Shown: in pieces, positions 1-9,717 of the stretch | Layout: every line of letters begins with the position of its first letter | Position numbering within the stretch: position 1 is the stretch's first letter | NCBI RefSeq assembly: GCF_902726545.1 | Contig: NZ_CACVAD010000021.1 | Location: 1-64,000 of the forward strand | Origin: Yersinia artesiana | Lineage (GTDB): Bacteria > Pseudomonadota > Gammaproteobacteria > Enterobacterales > Enterobacteriaceae | Direction: 5' to 3' | Length of the DNA: 64,000 nucleotides | Translations under genes and position numbers: made by a program | The notes under the pieces: model-generated | Databases searched by the model: none | What the model was told of the DNA's origin: nothing | What the model saw: only the letters and a program-made list of their open reading frames with translations

Positions 1-183
1 TAATTATCATAATCATTTGTGGTTATAAACTCAACTGTCTATTAAGAATAAAATGGCAGGTTGCTGATGGTATTGATTTAATAGAAGAAATAAATAATGG
101 ATAAATAGCAATAGCTGTTACACGGATTAAAACTTTATAAATAAAACGAGTAACGAATAAAATATATTTAAGTATTTATAACG

Positions 184-212
184 CAAAACGGGCCACACTA
201 ATTGTGGCCCGC
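184..212 (-). terminator. Terminator after argH
   Basis: On the minus strand a 9-bp stem (CGGGCCACA, 189-197, pairing with 203-211) is followed by TTTTG. It lies just downstream of the argH stop and would end the argCBH transcript. The rest of 1-183 is AT-rich and shows no gene. Confidence 0.75.
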
Positions 213-238
213 TTCAACATTAACCAATACTCTGCGAA

Positions 239-1612
239 TTAAAATAAACGCGCTTTAGCCTCGACAATGGCCGATGCGACTTGTTGGGGTGAAACACCAC
301 CTTTAGCAACACGCTTATCTAAACAAGATTGCAACGCCAGGATCGGATAAACATCATCGCCAATGACTGCACTAAATTTTTGCAAATCACTTAGGGATAG
401 CGCCTCTAATGCTTTCCCCTGACGAATCGCCTCAACCACCGCTTCACCGACAATATGGTGTGCCTCGCGGAATGGTACGCCTTTGGCGACCAGATAATCA
501 GCTAACTCAGTCGCATTGGCATAACCTTGCTCAGCCGCTTCTTTGCAACGTGGGCGTTTCACCTGAATGCCATCCAGCACCAACGCCGCCATATGCAAGC
601 AGTCAAGCCAGGTATCCAGCGCATCAAACAGCCCTTCTTTGTCTTCTTGCATGTCTTTGTTATAAGCCAGAGGCAGGCCTTTGAGCGTCATCATCATCCC
701 AGTCAATGCGCCCTGTACCCGACCACATTTCCCACGGATTAATTCCAGCGCATCTGGATTTTTCTTTTGCGGCATCAGGGAAGAGCCAGATGTAACACGA
801 TCCGATAAATCGACAAAAGCAGCTTCACCGCTGTTGAAGAAAATAAGATCTTCAGCAAAACGGGACAAATGCACCATACCAATACTGGCATCAGACAATA
901 ATTCCAACACATGGTCACGGTCAGAAACGCTGTCCAGACTATTACGAGTGGCCGAAGCAAAACCTAACCAACCCGCCAGTTGTTCGCGATCGATAGCGTA
1001 GGCCGTTCCAGCTAAAGCGCCACTGCCTAACGGGCTGACATCCAGACGTTTCAAGGTATCTTGCAGGCGGCTTTCATCACGGGCCAGCATTTCAGCATAG
1101 GCCAGGCACCAGTGTGCAAAGGTCACAGGTTGAGCGCGCTGCAAATGGGTATAACCCGGCATCACGGCATCCTGATTGGCTTCGGCAGTGATAACCAGCG
1201 CTTGTTGCAATTGCTGCACGGCGGTTTTTAACTCGGTTATCTGGAATTTGCACCACAATTTCAGGTCAGTTGCCACCTGGTCGTTACGGCTGCGCCCGGT
1301 ATGCAGTTTTTTGCCTAAATCGCCTACTTTATCAATCAGTTTTGTTTCTACCCAACTGTGAATATCTTCGGCATCACTGTTCAAAATAGCCTGTGGATCG
1401 GCCTGAACTTCCTCTAATAAAACAGAGAGCGCCTGCTCAAGTTGTTGCTGTTCGGCCGCCGTTAAAACGCCAACTGTGACCAGTGCTTTCGACCAGGCAA
1501 CAGAACCTATAATGTCCTGCTCTGCCAGTCGGTAATCAAACCGCAGGGAATCATTAAATTGCTTAAAACGCTGATCTGCCGCCTGACTGAACCGTCCGCC
1601 CCACAATGCCAT
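239..1612 (-). CDS. argH: Argininosuccinate lyase
   Basis: Cleaves argininosuccinate to arginine and fumarate, the last step of arginine synthesis, in the cytoplasm. The 457 residues equal the E. coli length. The fumarase/aspartase superfamily signature [12 protein letters not shown] is at residues 276-287, with TGRSRNDQ at 105-112 and the THLQRAQP region at 155-162, which together build the shared active site of the tetramer. It is the last gene of argCBH. An ERIC repeat lies between it and argB, so its expression may depend on read-through of that hairpin. The start MALWGGRF is the family start. Confidence 0.97.
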   Translation of the reverse strand: MALWGGRFSQAADQRFKQFNDSLRFDYRLAEQDIIGSVAWSKALVTVGVLTAAEQQQLEQALSVLLEEVQADPQAILNSDAEDIHSWVETKLIDKVGDLGKKLHTGRSRNDQVATDLKLWCKFQITELKTAVQQLQQALVITAEANQDAVMPGYTHLQRAQPVTFAHWCLAYAEMLARDESRLQDTLKRLDVSPLGSGALAGTAYAIDREQLAGWLGFASATRNSLDSVSDRDHVLELLSDASIGMVHLSRFAEDLIFFNSGEAAFVDLSDRVTSGSSLMPQKKNPDALELIRGKCGRVQGALTGMMMTLKGLPLAYNKDMQEDKEGLFDALDTWLDCLHMAALVLDGIQVKRPRCKEAAEQGYANATELADYLVAKGVPFREAHHIVGEAVVEAIRQGKALEALSLSDLQKFSAVIGDDVYPILALQSCLDKRVAKGGVSPQQVASAIVEAKARLF

Positions 1613-1649
1613 AATCTTTCTTCCCTAGTTTCAGAATAAAAACTCATAA

Positions 1650-1775
1650 TATACCCAAAGTAGTTGGAGTGGCAGCAAGGCAGCAAACGCACGAATCCCG
1701 TTGAGCTGACTCAAGTCAGTGATTCGGGTGAGTAAGAGCCGCTAACACCGCTGCAACTTCAAATAAGAAGGGTAT
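1650..1775 (+). repeat. ERIC element between argB and argH
   Basis: A 126-base imperfect palindrome has TATACCC at its left end and GGGTAT at its right end. Its core, around 1693-1731, reads GAATCCCGTTGAGCTGACTC followed by AAGTCAGTGATTCGGGTGAG, which matches the enterobacterial repetitive intergenic consensus core. The right end abuts the argB stop codon (1776-1778) with no spacer. It sits inside the argCBH transcription unit, so the mRNA would carry a long hairpin. A second copy lies at 41077-41199. Confidence 0.9.
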
Positions 1776-2552
1776 TTAGGCCAGAATACGCGTGCCAATT
1801 GGCACACCGTTAAACAACGCCGGTAACTGATCTGCATGACGCCAACTGGCGATATCCACCGGACGGCCCAATGAACGAGCCGCATCCAGCGCGGCATTCA
1901 CTTTAACCACCATGCCGTCAGTGATGATGCCCTGCGCAATCAGTTGCTCGGCTTTCTGTGCGGTCATTTCAGCAATGCGTTGGCCTTTGCCATCTAAAAT
2001 CCCACTGACATCCGATAGCAAAATTAAATCGGCTCCCAATGTCGCGGCCAAAGCCGTCGCGGCCTGATCGGCATTTACATTCATCAGGCTGCCCTCTTTG
2101 GTGATACCAATAGAGCTGATGATTGGCATGTAATTTGCAGCCAGTAAGGTTTGCACTAAAGCCGGTGAGCCAGCTTCGGCTTTGCCCACATGACCAAGTG
2201 CCGCATCCAGCGGGGTGACCGACACGGTATTACCATCACCCAAGCATAAGCCAACGGCATTGATGTCATGTTTAACCGCCCAGGCCAGCAATGTTTTGTT
2301 GGCAGTACCTGCCAATGCACCGGTAATAATGTCAATTTGATCTGCTGGCGTCACACGCAGGCCGTTTTTCTTCACCACCGGCAACGCGAGTTTTTTCATC
2401 AGATCATCAACCAGGCAACCACCACCGTGCATAATCACAAGCGGGCGCTCATGCTTCTCACGATAGGTCACCAATGCAGTAAACAGGCGTTCCAGCGCTT
2501 CTTCGCTGTCGAGCAACACGCCACCTAATTTAATGACCAACGGGTTTATCAT
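1776..2552 (-). CDS. argB: Acetylglutamate kinase
   Basis: Phosphorylates N-acetylglutamate, the second step of arginine synthesis. The protein has 258 residues and belongs to the amino-acid kinase fold family. It begins [11 protein letters not shown], with the glycine-rich ATP loop (KLGG) at the N-terminus and a second glycine motif HGGG. The start at 2552 is preferred over a codon 12 bases upstream, because GAGG lies 7 bases before this ATG and the protein then aligns with E. coli ArgB. It is the middle gene of argCBH, with ERIC DNA directly after the stop. Confidence 0.96.
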   Translation of the reverse strand: MINPLVIKLGGVLLDSEEALERLFTALVTYREKHERPLVIMHGGGCLVDDLMKKLALPVVKKNGLRVTPADQIDIITGALAGTANKTLLAWAVKHDINAVGLCLGDGNTVSVTPLDAALGHVGKAEAGSPALVQTLLAANYMPIISSIGITKEGSLMNVNADQAATALAATLGADLILLSDVSGILDGKGQRIAEMTAQKAEQLIAQGIITDGMVVKVNAALDAARSLGRPVDIASWRHADQLPALFNGVPIGTRILA

Positions 2553-2627
2553 GTTTCGCCTCAATATAATTAGAAAAAATGTCAGTTCCGACTCGGTTAC
2601 AACTTCTGCTGCTTAGCGTTTTATTGC

Positions 2628-3632
2628 TCACAACAGAGATTGGGTTTCCGCAAAGCCAAAACGTATATTCATGCATTGCACCGCTTGGGCCGCCGCGCCT
2701 TTCAGTAGGTTATCTTCTGTCGCGACAATAATTAAATGTTCACCCTGCACAGAGAAACCGATATCACAGAAAGGTAGACCCACCACCGCTTTCAGCGCCG
2801 GTACACCTTGCTTATAGAGGCGCACCAGTGGCTTATCCTGATAGGCATTGTGGTATGCCTCGGCGATATCTTGTGCCGTTACACCCGCTTTCAGGCGGCA
2901 GGTAATGGTCGCCAAAATACCGCGGGCGAAATTTCCCAGATGCGGGGTAAAAATCACCGGTGTGCCAAGGTGGGCGACAATTTCCGGCTGATGACGATGA
3001 TTAAACAAACCATACGGCTGCAAACTCACTTCACAGAAACTGTTGCCAATACTGGCTTTACGCCCCGCGCCACTAACACCGCTGACGGCATTAATGACTG
3101 GCCATTGCGCATCATTGAGCAAATCACCATCAACCAACGGCTTAAGCGCCAGTTGGGATGCGGTTGGATAACAACCTGGTACCGCGATCAATTGGGCCTG
3201 CTTAATTTGTTCAGCCTGCCATTCAGCTAATCCATAGACCGCTTTATCCAGCCAATCGGCATGTTGATGCTCAAAACCGTAATATTGACTATAAAACGCC
3301 GTATCCTGAACGCGGAATGCGCCGGAGAGATCGAATACCACACAACCCGCCGCCAGGAATTGTGGCGCTAAATCATGGCTGACCTCGTGAGCGGTGGCGA
3401 GGAAGACAACATCCACACCTTTTGCCGCTTGAGTCACATCCACCAAGGGTTGCAGCGGAAGATCAATGATGCCTTTTAGTTGCGGATGCAGATCAGAAAG
3501 CAATTTTCCTGCATCTGCACTTTGCGCTGAAACCGTTAAACCGGTTATGTTCATATGTGGGTGACGATTAAGGTAAGCCGTAAGCTCCGCTCCGGCATAA
3601 CCGCTGGCACCAACAATTAGTGTATTTAACAT
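2628..3632 (-). CDS. argC: N-acetyl-gamma-glutamyl-phosphate reductase
   Basis: NADPH-dependent reduction of N-acetylglutamyl phosphate to the semialdehyde, the third step of arginine synthesis. The protein has 334 residues, as in E. coli. An N-terminal Rossmann loop (GASGYAGAE) starts at residue 8, and the catalytic cysteine lies in GCYPTA at C154. The ATG at 3632 is chosen over an in-frame ATG at 3650 because AAGG precedes it at proper spacing and the protein then begins [11 protein letters not shown] like its orthologues. It is the first gene of argCBH and divergent from argE. Confidence 0.96.
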   Translation of the reverse strand: MLNTLIVGASGYAGAELTAYLNRHPHMNITGLTVSAQSADAGKLLSDLHPQLKGIIDLPLQPLVDVTQAAKGVDVVFLATAHEVSHDLAPQFLAAGCVVFDLSGAFRVQDTAFYSQYYGFEHQHADWLDKAVYGLAEWQAEQIKQAQLIAVPGCYPTASQLALKPLVDGDLLNDAQWPVINAVSGVSGAGRKASIGNSFCEVSLQPYGLFNHRHQPEIVAHLGTPVIFTPHLGNFARGILATITCRLKAGVTAQDIAEAYHNAYQDKPLVRLYKQGVPALKAVVGLPFCDIGFSVQGEHLIIVATEDNLLKGAAAQAVQCMNIRFGFAETQSLL

Positions 3633-3767
3633 GGGGGCCTTCTGGGACATAAGTAGTCAAAACCGGTATTTGGGTTCTCAGCAAGGTTTTACTGTTCTCC
3701 CACGTGATTGAGCATTGACATTTTCGTAAATTTAAGGGTGTTTTTAGGTTCCCTTACGCTCAAGCTT

Positions 3768-3806
3768 AATGTATTTTTATTCATAATTAATGCATGAATA
3801 TTGATA
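3768..3806. promoter_or_regulatory. Tandem ARG boxes (ArgR operator)
   Basis: Two 18-base imperfect palindromes, AATGTATTTTTATTCATA (3768-3785) and AATGCATGAATATTGATA (3789-3806), are separated by 3 bases. Both fit the ArgR consensus AATGAATAATTATTCATT, and the 3-base spacing is the classical one for hexameric ArgR. They lie in the divergent argE/argC control region, so arginine-bound ArgR would repress both directions. Confidence 0.85.
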
Positions 3807-3831
3807 CTACCCTAACCAAAGGCTGTCAACA

Positions 3832-5013
3832 GTGAAGATGAAATTACCTCCATTTATTGAGCTGTATCGGGCGCTAATCGCAACGCCATCGATCAGCGCA
3901 ACCGATAGCGCCCTCGATCAAAGTAATGAGGCGTTAATCAACTTGTTGGCCGGATGGTTTGCTGATCTGGGTTTCCGCGTCGAAATCCAGCCGGTACCGG
4001 ATACACGCCACAAATTTAATCTGCTTGCCTCTATTGGTGAAAACTCTGTCGGCAAAAAAAGCAGCGGAGAGGGTAGTGGCGGCCTGCTATTGGCCGGTCA
4101 TACCGATACCGTGCCTTACGATGAAGGTCGCTGGACACGCGACCCTTTCACTCTGACCGAACATGACAATAAATTGTATGGTCTGGGTACTGCCGACATG
4201 AAAGGCTTCTTTGCCTTTATTCTTGATGCGGTGCGTGATATCGATGCCAGTACATTGGGTAAGCCGCTGTATATCCTCGCAACCGCCGATGAAGAAACCA
4301 CCATGGCGGGCGCCCGCTATTTTGCCGCTTCCACCCAATTACGCCCTGACTTTGCCATTATCGGTGAGCCAACATCACTGCAACCGGTGCGTGCGCATAA
4401 AGGGCATATTTCCAATGCGATTCGTATTACCGGTCAGTCCGGTCACTCCAGTGATCCAGCGCGCGGCGTGAATGCTATTGATTTGATGCATGAATCGATT
4501 ACCGAGCTAATGAAGCTGCGTACCACCCTGCAAGAGCGCTATAACAACCCGGCATTTGCTATCCCTTATCCCACCATGAATTTTGGTCATATTAATGGTG
4601 GTGATGCTGCAAACCGAATCTGTGCTTGCTGTGAATTACATATGGATATCCGCCCATTGCCGGGGCTGACATTAAGTGATCTGGATGAATTAATGACCGA
4701 AGCACTGGCCCCTGTTAGTGAGCGCTGGCCGGGCCGCTTGAGCATTGACCAACTGCATCCACCGATTCCGGGCTATGAATGTCCGACAGATCATCATATG
4801 GTCGGGGTTATCGAGAAATTACTGGGTGAGCGCACGGCGGTGGTGAACTACTGCACCGAAGCCCCGTTTATTCAGCAAATCTGCCCGACATTGGTGCTGG
4901 GGCCAGGTTCCATCAATCAAGCCCATCAGCCGGATGAATTTATCGACATGGCCTTTATCGAGCCAACGCGTGAGCTGATTGGTCAATTAGTCGATCATTT
5001 CTGCCAGCAATAG
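3832..5013 (+). CDS. argE: Acetylornithine deacetylase
   Basis: Removes acetate from N-acetylornithine to give ornithine (linear arginine pathway). It is an M20-family metallopeptidase of 393 residues. Metal and catalytic residues visible are H90 and D92 in GHTDTVP, D122 in TADMKG, and E154/E155 in DEETTMAGA. Compared with remembered E. coli ArgE (383 aa) there is a roughly 10-residue Ser/Gly/Lys-rich insertion at about 69-82, just before the first metal motif. The GTG at 3832 is chosen because it aligns with the orthologue start MKxKLPPF and is preceded by AAAGG; ATG 3838 is the alternative. Confidence 0.96.
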   Translation: MKMKLPPFIELYRALIATPSISATDSALDQSNEALINLLAGWFADLGFRVEIQPVPDTRHKFNLLASIGENSVGKKSSGEGSGGLLLAGHTDTVPYDEGRWTRDPFTLTEHDNKLYGLGTADMKGFFAFILDAVRDIDASTLGKPLYILATADEETTMAGARYFAASTQLRPDFAIIGEPTSLQPVRAHKGHISNAIRITGQSGHSSDPARGVNAIDLMHESITELMKLRTTLQERYNNPAFAIPYPTMNFGHINGGDAANRICACCELHMDIRPLPGLTLSDLDELMTEALAPVSERWPGRLSIDQLHPPIPGYECPTDHHMVGVIEKLLGERTAVVNYCTEAPFIQQICPTLVLGPGSINQAHQPDEFIDMAFIEPTRELIGQLVDHFCQQ

Positions 5014-5239
5014 TTACCTCTTATGGGGTAGGTGATCAATTTTGCCCATTAGAAAGACTGATAACCTGCCTCTGGTAATTAAATTTCAGAAATATCCCCA
5101 AAAATGATGTTTTTTTGCTGAAAATAGTGTCAATTGGGGTATGGAATTGAACGTGGCGAGTGGATTTTTCCATCTCAGCATCTTGGGTGAAATTAATTTA
5201 CATACTCATCAAGTTACGAAGGGTACTAAAAGAAATCAT

Positions 5240-7879
5240 ATGAACGAACAATATTCCGCAATGCGAAGTAACGTCAGTATGCTCGGTACGCTACTCGGGG
5301 ACACCATCAAGGAAGCGCTCGGTGAACACATCCTTGAAAAAGTAGAAACCATCCGTAAATTATCCAAATCTTCGCGTGCCGGTAATGAAGCGAGCCGTCA
5401 GGAGCTACTGACGACACTGCAAAATTTATCCAACGACGAACTGCTGCCGGTCGCCCGTGCTTTTAGCCAATTCCTCAATCTGACGAATACGGCAGAGCAA
5501 TATCACAGCATTTCACCGCATGGCGAAGCCGCAAGTAACCCGGAAGCTCTGGCCCAACTGTTCACCCGCTTAAAAAACAAAAAGCTGAGCGAGCAAGACA
5601 TGCGCAGCGCGGTTGATGAGTTATCCATTGAACTGGTATTGACCGCTCACCCAACCGAAATTACTCGCCGTACTCTGATTCATAAACTGGTCGAAGTGAA
5701 TACCTGCCTGAGCCAGTTGGATCACAATGATTTAGCCGATTACGAACGCAACAAGATCATGCGTCGTTTGCGGCAGTTAGTCGCACAATCATGGCATACC
5801 GACGAAATTCGTAAAATCCGCCCTTCCCCGGTTGATGAAGCCAAATGGGGCTTTGCTGTGGTTGAAAACAGCTTATGGGAAGGTGTGCCAGCTTTCCTGC
5901 GTGAATTTAACGAGCAGTTGCAAAACTCCCTCGATTACCGCTTGCCGGTAGAGGCGGTGCCGATCCGCTTCACTTCATGGATGGGTGGCGACCGTGACGG
6001 TAACCCGAATGTCACCGCTGAAATTACCCGCCATGTGCTGTTACTCAGCCGTTGGAAAGCGACCGATTTATTCCTGCGCGACATTCAGGTATTGGTGTCA
6101 GAGCTTTCCATGTCGGAATGTACGCCGGAACTGCGTGAATTAGCGGGCGGCGAAGAGGTGCTCGAACCTTATCGTGAACTGATGAAACGCGTGCGCACTC
6201 AGTTGACCAATACTCAGGCTTATCTGGAAGCACGTCTGAAGGGCGAGCGCGTATTACCGCCAACGGATTTACTGGTCAGCAATGACCAACTGTGGGATCC
6301 GCTATACGCCTGTTATCAATCCCTAAAAGCCTGTGGCATGGAGATCATCGCCAACGGCCAGTTACTCGATACCTTACGCCGCGTGCGCTGTTTTGGTGTG
6401 CCATTGGTGCGTATCGATGTGCGTCAGGAAAGCACCCGTCATACCGATGCGATTGCTGAACTGACCCGCTATCTGGGCCTCGGTGATTATGAAAGCTGGT
6501 CTGAAGCGGACAAACAAGCCTTCCTGATCCGTGAATTGAACTCTAAGCGCCCACTGGTTCCGCTGAAATGGGAACCCAGTGCCGATACCCAAGAAGTGTT
6601 AGAAACCTGTCGGGTGATTGCCGAAGCGCCGCAAGGTTCTATCGCCGCTTATGTGATTTCCATGGCGAAAGTGCCATCGGATGTGCTGGCGGTGCATTTA
6701 CTGCTGAAAGAGGCGGGTTGCCCGTTCACTCTACCGGTCGCGCCATTGTTCGAAACGCTCGATGACCTGAACAATGCCGATGACGTGATGACCCAGCTAC
6801 TGAATATCGACTGGTATCGCGGCCTGATCCAGGGCAAGCAGATGGTGATGATTGGCTATTCTGACTCGGCGAAAGATGCCGGTGTGATGGCCGCGTCCTG
6901 GGCGCAATATCGGGCACAAGATGCATTAATCAAAACCTGCGAAAAAGCCGGTATCTCCCTGACACTGTTTCATGGTCGCGGCGGTTCTATCGGCCGTGGT
7001 GGTGCACCCGCCCATGCCGCACTGCTTTCTCAGCCTCCGGGCAGTCTGAAAGGCGGCTTACGTGTCACCGAACAAGGTGAGATGATTCGCTTTAAGTTTG
7101 GTCTGCCGGAAGTCACCATCAGCAGTCTGGCCCTGTATGCCAGTGCGGTGCTGGAAGCCAATTTGTTGCCACCGCCGGAACCGAAGAAAGAGTGGAATGA
7201 GGTGATGGATATTCTGTCTGATGCCTCTTGTGAGATGTATCGCGGCTATGTGCGTGAAAATCCACAGTTCGTTCCTTACTTCCGCGCCGCCACCCCTGAA
7301 TTGGAATTGGGCAAGCTGCCATTGGGTTCGCGCCCAGCCAAGCGCCGCCCGAACGGCGGAGTTGAAAGCCTGCGTGCTATTCCGTGGATCTTCGCCTGGA
7401 CGCAAAACCGACTGATGTTACCAGCCTGGCTGGGTGCCGGTGCCGGCTTACAGAAAGCCATCGATGCAGGTAAGAAAGAAGTATTAGCCACCATGTGTCG
7501 TGACTGGCCGTTCTTCTCAACCCGCATTGGTATGCTGGAGATGGTGTTTGCCAAAGCCGATTTGTGGCTGGCTGAATATTACGATCAGCGTCTGGTGGAT
7601 AAATCATTGTGGCCGTTAGGCCAGCAACTACGCGATCAACTGGAAGCCGATATTAAAGTGGTGCTGGCTATTGCCAACGATGACCACTTGATGGCGGATT
7701 TACCGTGGATTGCCGAGTCGATTGCGCTGCGTAATGTCTATACCGACCCACTAAACGTGCTGCAAGCCGAGCTGTTGCACCGTTCGCGCCAGCAAGAAAA
7801 TGCCGCCGATGCCCGCGTTGAGCAAGCATTGATGGTAACTATTGCTGGGGTGGCGGCAGGGATGCGCAATACTGGTTAG
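5240..7879 (+). CDS. ppc: Phosphoenolpyruvate carboxylase
   Basis: Carboxylates phosphoenolpyruvate to oxaloacetate, replenishing the TCA cycle. The protein has 879 residues (E. coli 883). The catalytic histidine H137 lies in LTAHPTE, the glycine loop [12 protein letters not shown] has H578, and [10 protein letters not shown] starts at 539. The C-terminus ends MRNTG, as is typical. The reading frame continues 99 bases upstream without homology, so the ATG at 5240 ([11 protein letters not shown]) is used. It is adjacent to argE, as in E. coli, and followed by a strong terminator. Confidence 0.97.
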   Translation: MNEQYSAMRSNVSMLGTLLGDTIKEALGEHILEKVETIRKLSKSSRAGNEASRQELLTTLQNLSNDELLPVARAFSQFLNLTNTAEQYHSISPHGEAASNPEALAQLFTRLKNKKLSEQDMRSAVDELSIELVLTAHPTEITRRTLIHKLVEVNTCLSQLDHNDLADYERNKIMRRLRQLVAQSWHTDEIRKIRPSPVDEAKWGFAVVENSLWEGVPAFLREFNEQLQNSLDYRLPVEAVPIRFTSWMGGDRDGNPNVTAEITRHVLLLSRWKATDLFLRDIQVLVSELSMSECTPELRELAGGEEVLEPYRELMKRVRTQLTNTQAYLEARLKGERVLPPTDLLVSNDQLWDPLYACYQSLKACGMEIIANGQLLDTLRRVRCFGVPLVRIDVRQESTRHTDAIAELTRYLGLGDYESWSEADKQAFLIRELNSKRPLVPLKWEPSADTQEVLETCRVIAEAPQGSIAAYVISMAKVPSDVLAVHLLLKEAGCPFTLPVAPLFETLDDLNNADDVMTQLLNIDWYRGLIQGKQMVMIGYSDSAKDAGVMAASWAQYRAQDALIKTCEKAGISLTLFHGRGGSIGRGGAPAHAALLSQPPGSLKGGLRVTEQGEMIRFKFGLPEVTISSLALYASAVLEANLLPPPEPKKEWNEVMDILSDASCEMYRGYVRENPQFVPYFRAATPELELGKLPLGSRPAKRRPNGGVESLRAIPWIFAWTQNRLMLPAWLGAGAGLQKAIDAGKKEVLATMCRDWPFFSTRIGMLEMVFAKADLWLAEYYDQRLVDKSLWPLGQQLRDQLEADIKVVLAIANDDHLMADLPWIAESIALRNVYTDPLNVLQAELLHRSRQQENAADARVEQALMVTIAGVAAGMRNTG

Positions 7880-7910
7880 TCACTAGTAGAATTATCGAGA
7901 ATAAAAAGAC

Positions 7911-7936
7911 AAAGCGGGCCGAGCGCCCGCTTTTTT
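7911..7936 (+). terminator. ppc terminator
   Basis: GCGGGC (7914-7919) pairs with GCCCGC (7925-7930) around a 5-base loop and is followed by six T. Confidence 0.9.
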
Positions 7937-8075
7937 ATTTCTAAATCAATATATTAAATTCACTCAACCAATAGCTGGTATTTTTTAAATCGGTTTATGA
8001 AAGATTGCTATTGGCCGCCAGTTCATTATTGCGCCTTATAAAACCATTTTTATTAAAATTATTAGGAGTAAGACA

Positions 8076-8528
8076 ATGAATATCGGAAGAGCAGCTCGTC
8101 TCAGCATGGCTAACATAGCTAGCACCAAACCTCAAAAAGTTACGACCAGCGAAATAAATAATTTAAGAACTCGGTTGGAAGGAGTAAAAAATACTAGTGG
8201 AGGATTAGGAAATGGTGCTTTTACAAGTGATAACACTAAAACGTTATCAGAGTTAAAAACAAATATTATAAGTTCGCAAACACGTCTTGTAGGACAGAAA
8301 ACATCGATATTTGCAAACAAAAAAGGGCAACTTAAAGACCTTCTGAAAGAAATTAATTCACTATCGAAGAAAATGCCAGCACCCCAAATAGAGTCAAACA
8401 ATACTTTTAACAAACTCGAGATGAAAGCCATTAAAACACAAGACAATAATAAGTCTCACAATCCTACCATCAGTCGTACTATTGGCTTAAACACCAATAT
8501 TAGCTCGCATCGACAGTTTAATAATTAA
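8076..8528 (+). CDS. Orphan AT-rich protein, possible secreted effector
   Basis: I do not recognise this 150-residue protein. It has no cysteine and is rich in Ser, Thr, Asn and Lys. Its polar N-terminus starts MNIGRAARLSMANIAST, a likely helical region spans about 54-100, and the Asn/Ser-rich tail looks disordered. There is no signal peptide or membrane segment. The gene is plainly more AT-rich than its neighbours and has a good ribosome site (AGGAG) before ATG 8076. It stands alone between the ppc terminator and the metF terminator. Composition and setting resemble type III secreted effectors or other horizontally acquired genes, but that is inference. It could also be a remnant of a longer gene. 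Confidence 0.7.
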   Translation: MNIGRAARLSMANIASTKPQKVTTSEINNLRTRLEGVKNTSGGLGNGAFTSDNTKTLSELKTNIISSQTRLVGQKTSIFANKKGQLKDLLKEINSLSKKMPAPQIESNNTFNKLEMKAIKTQDNNKSHNPTISRTIGLNTNISSHRQFNN

Positions 8529-8539
8529 TTCTATATAGC

Positions 8540-8583
8540 AAACCCATCAGCCTGAAGTGCACCCTATTTCACCTGACGGGTTT
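8540..8583 (-). terminator. Hairpin between the orphan gene and metF
   Basis: AAACCCATCAG (8540-8550) pairs with CTGACGGGTTT (8573-8583) across a 22-base loop. The single variation is a G-U pair only in minus-strand RNA, so it probably ends metF. It may also serve the converging orphan gene. Confidence 0.6.
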
Positions 8584-8591
8584 AACTTTAA

Positions 8592-9482
<891 letters not shown>

Positions 9483-9537
9483 TTACCCCATTGCCTATTG
9501 TCATCATTTTGACGACTTATGTTATCTGTCATTTTAT

Positions 9538-9561
9538 AAGCGTCTATACGTTTAGACGTCT
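9538..9561. promoter_or_regulatory. MET boxes upstream of metF
   Basis: Three contiguous 8-base units match the MetJ box AGACGTCT: AAGCGTCT (6/8), ATACGTTT (6/8) and AGACGTCT (8/8). They lie about 60-85 bases upstream of the metF start. Confidence 0.85.
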
Positions 9562-9674
9562 AAATAGAAAATGACCGAAGTTGGCTAAAGAGTCAACTTT
9601 TAAATAAGTTTAGAACGATGATTAATATTCACACGTAATGCGCGGAAAATTCATGCAGCAGGAAATATGGCGAT

Positions 9675-9707
9675 TTCGCCTCCCCTGCGACAGGCAGAGG
9701 AGGTGAA
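9675..9707 (-). terminator. Hairpin after metL
   Basis: Arms TTCGCCTCCCCTGC (9675-9688) and GCAGAGGAGGTGAA (9694-9707) pair with two imperfections around a 5-base loop. It lies 11 bases past the metL stop. There is no clear T run, so it may protect the 3' end rather than terminate. Confidence 0.5.
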
Positions 9708-9717
9708 TAAGTGCAGA

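Noticed and set aside
2-20. Weak Fur-like sequence at the left window edge
   Set aside because: Only about 14 of 19 positions match in AT-rich DNA, and the gene it might serve is outside the window.
5141-5239. 33-residue N-terminal extension of PPC
   Set aside because: Not homologous to the family; the conserved start is at 5240.
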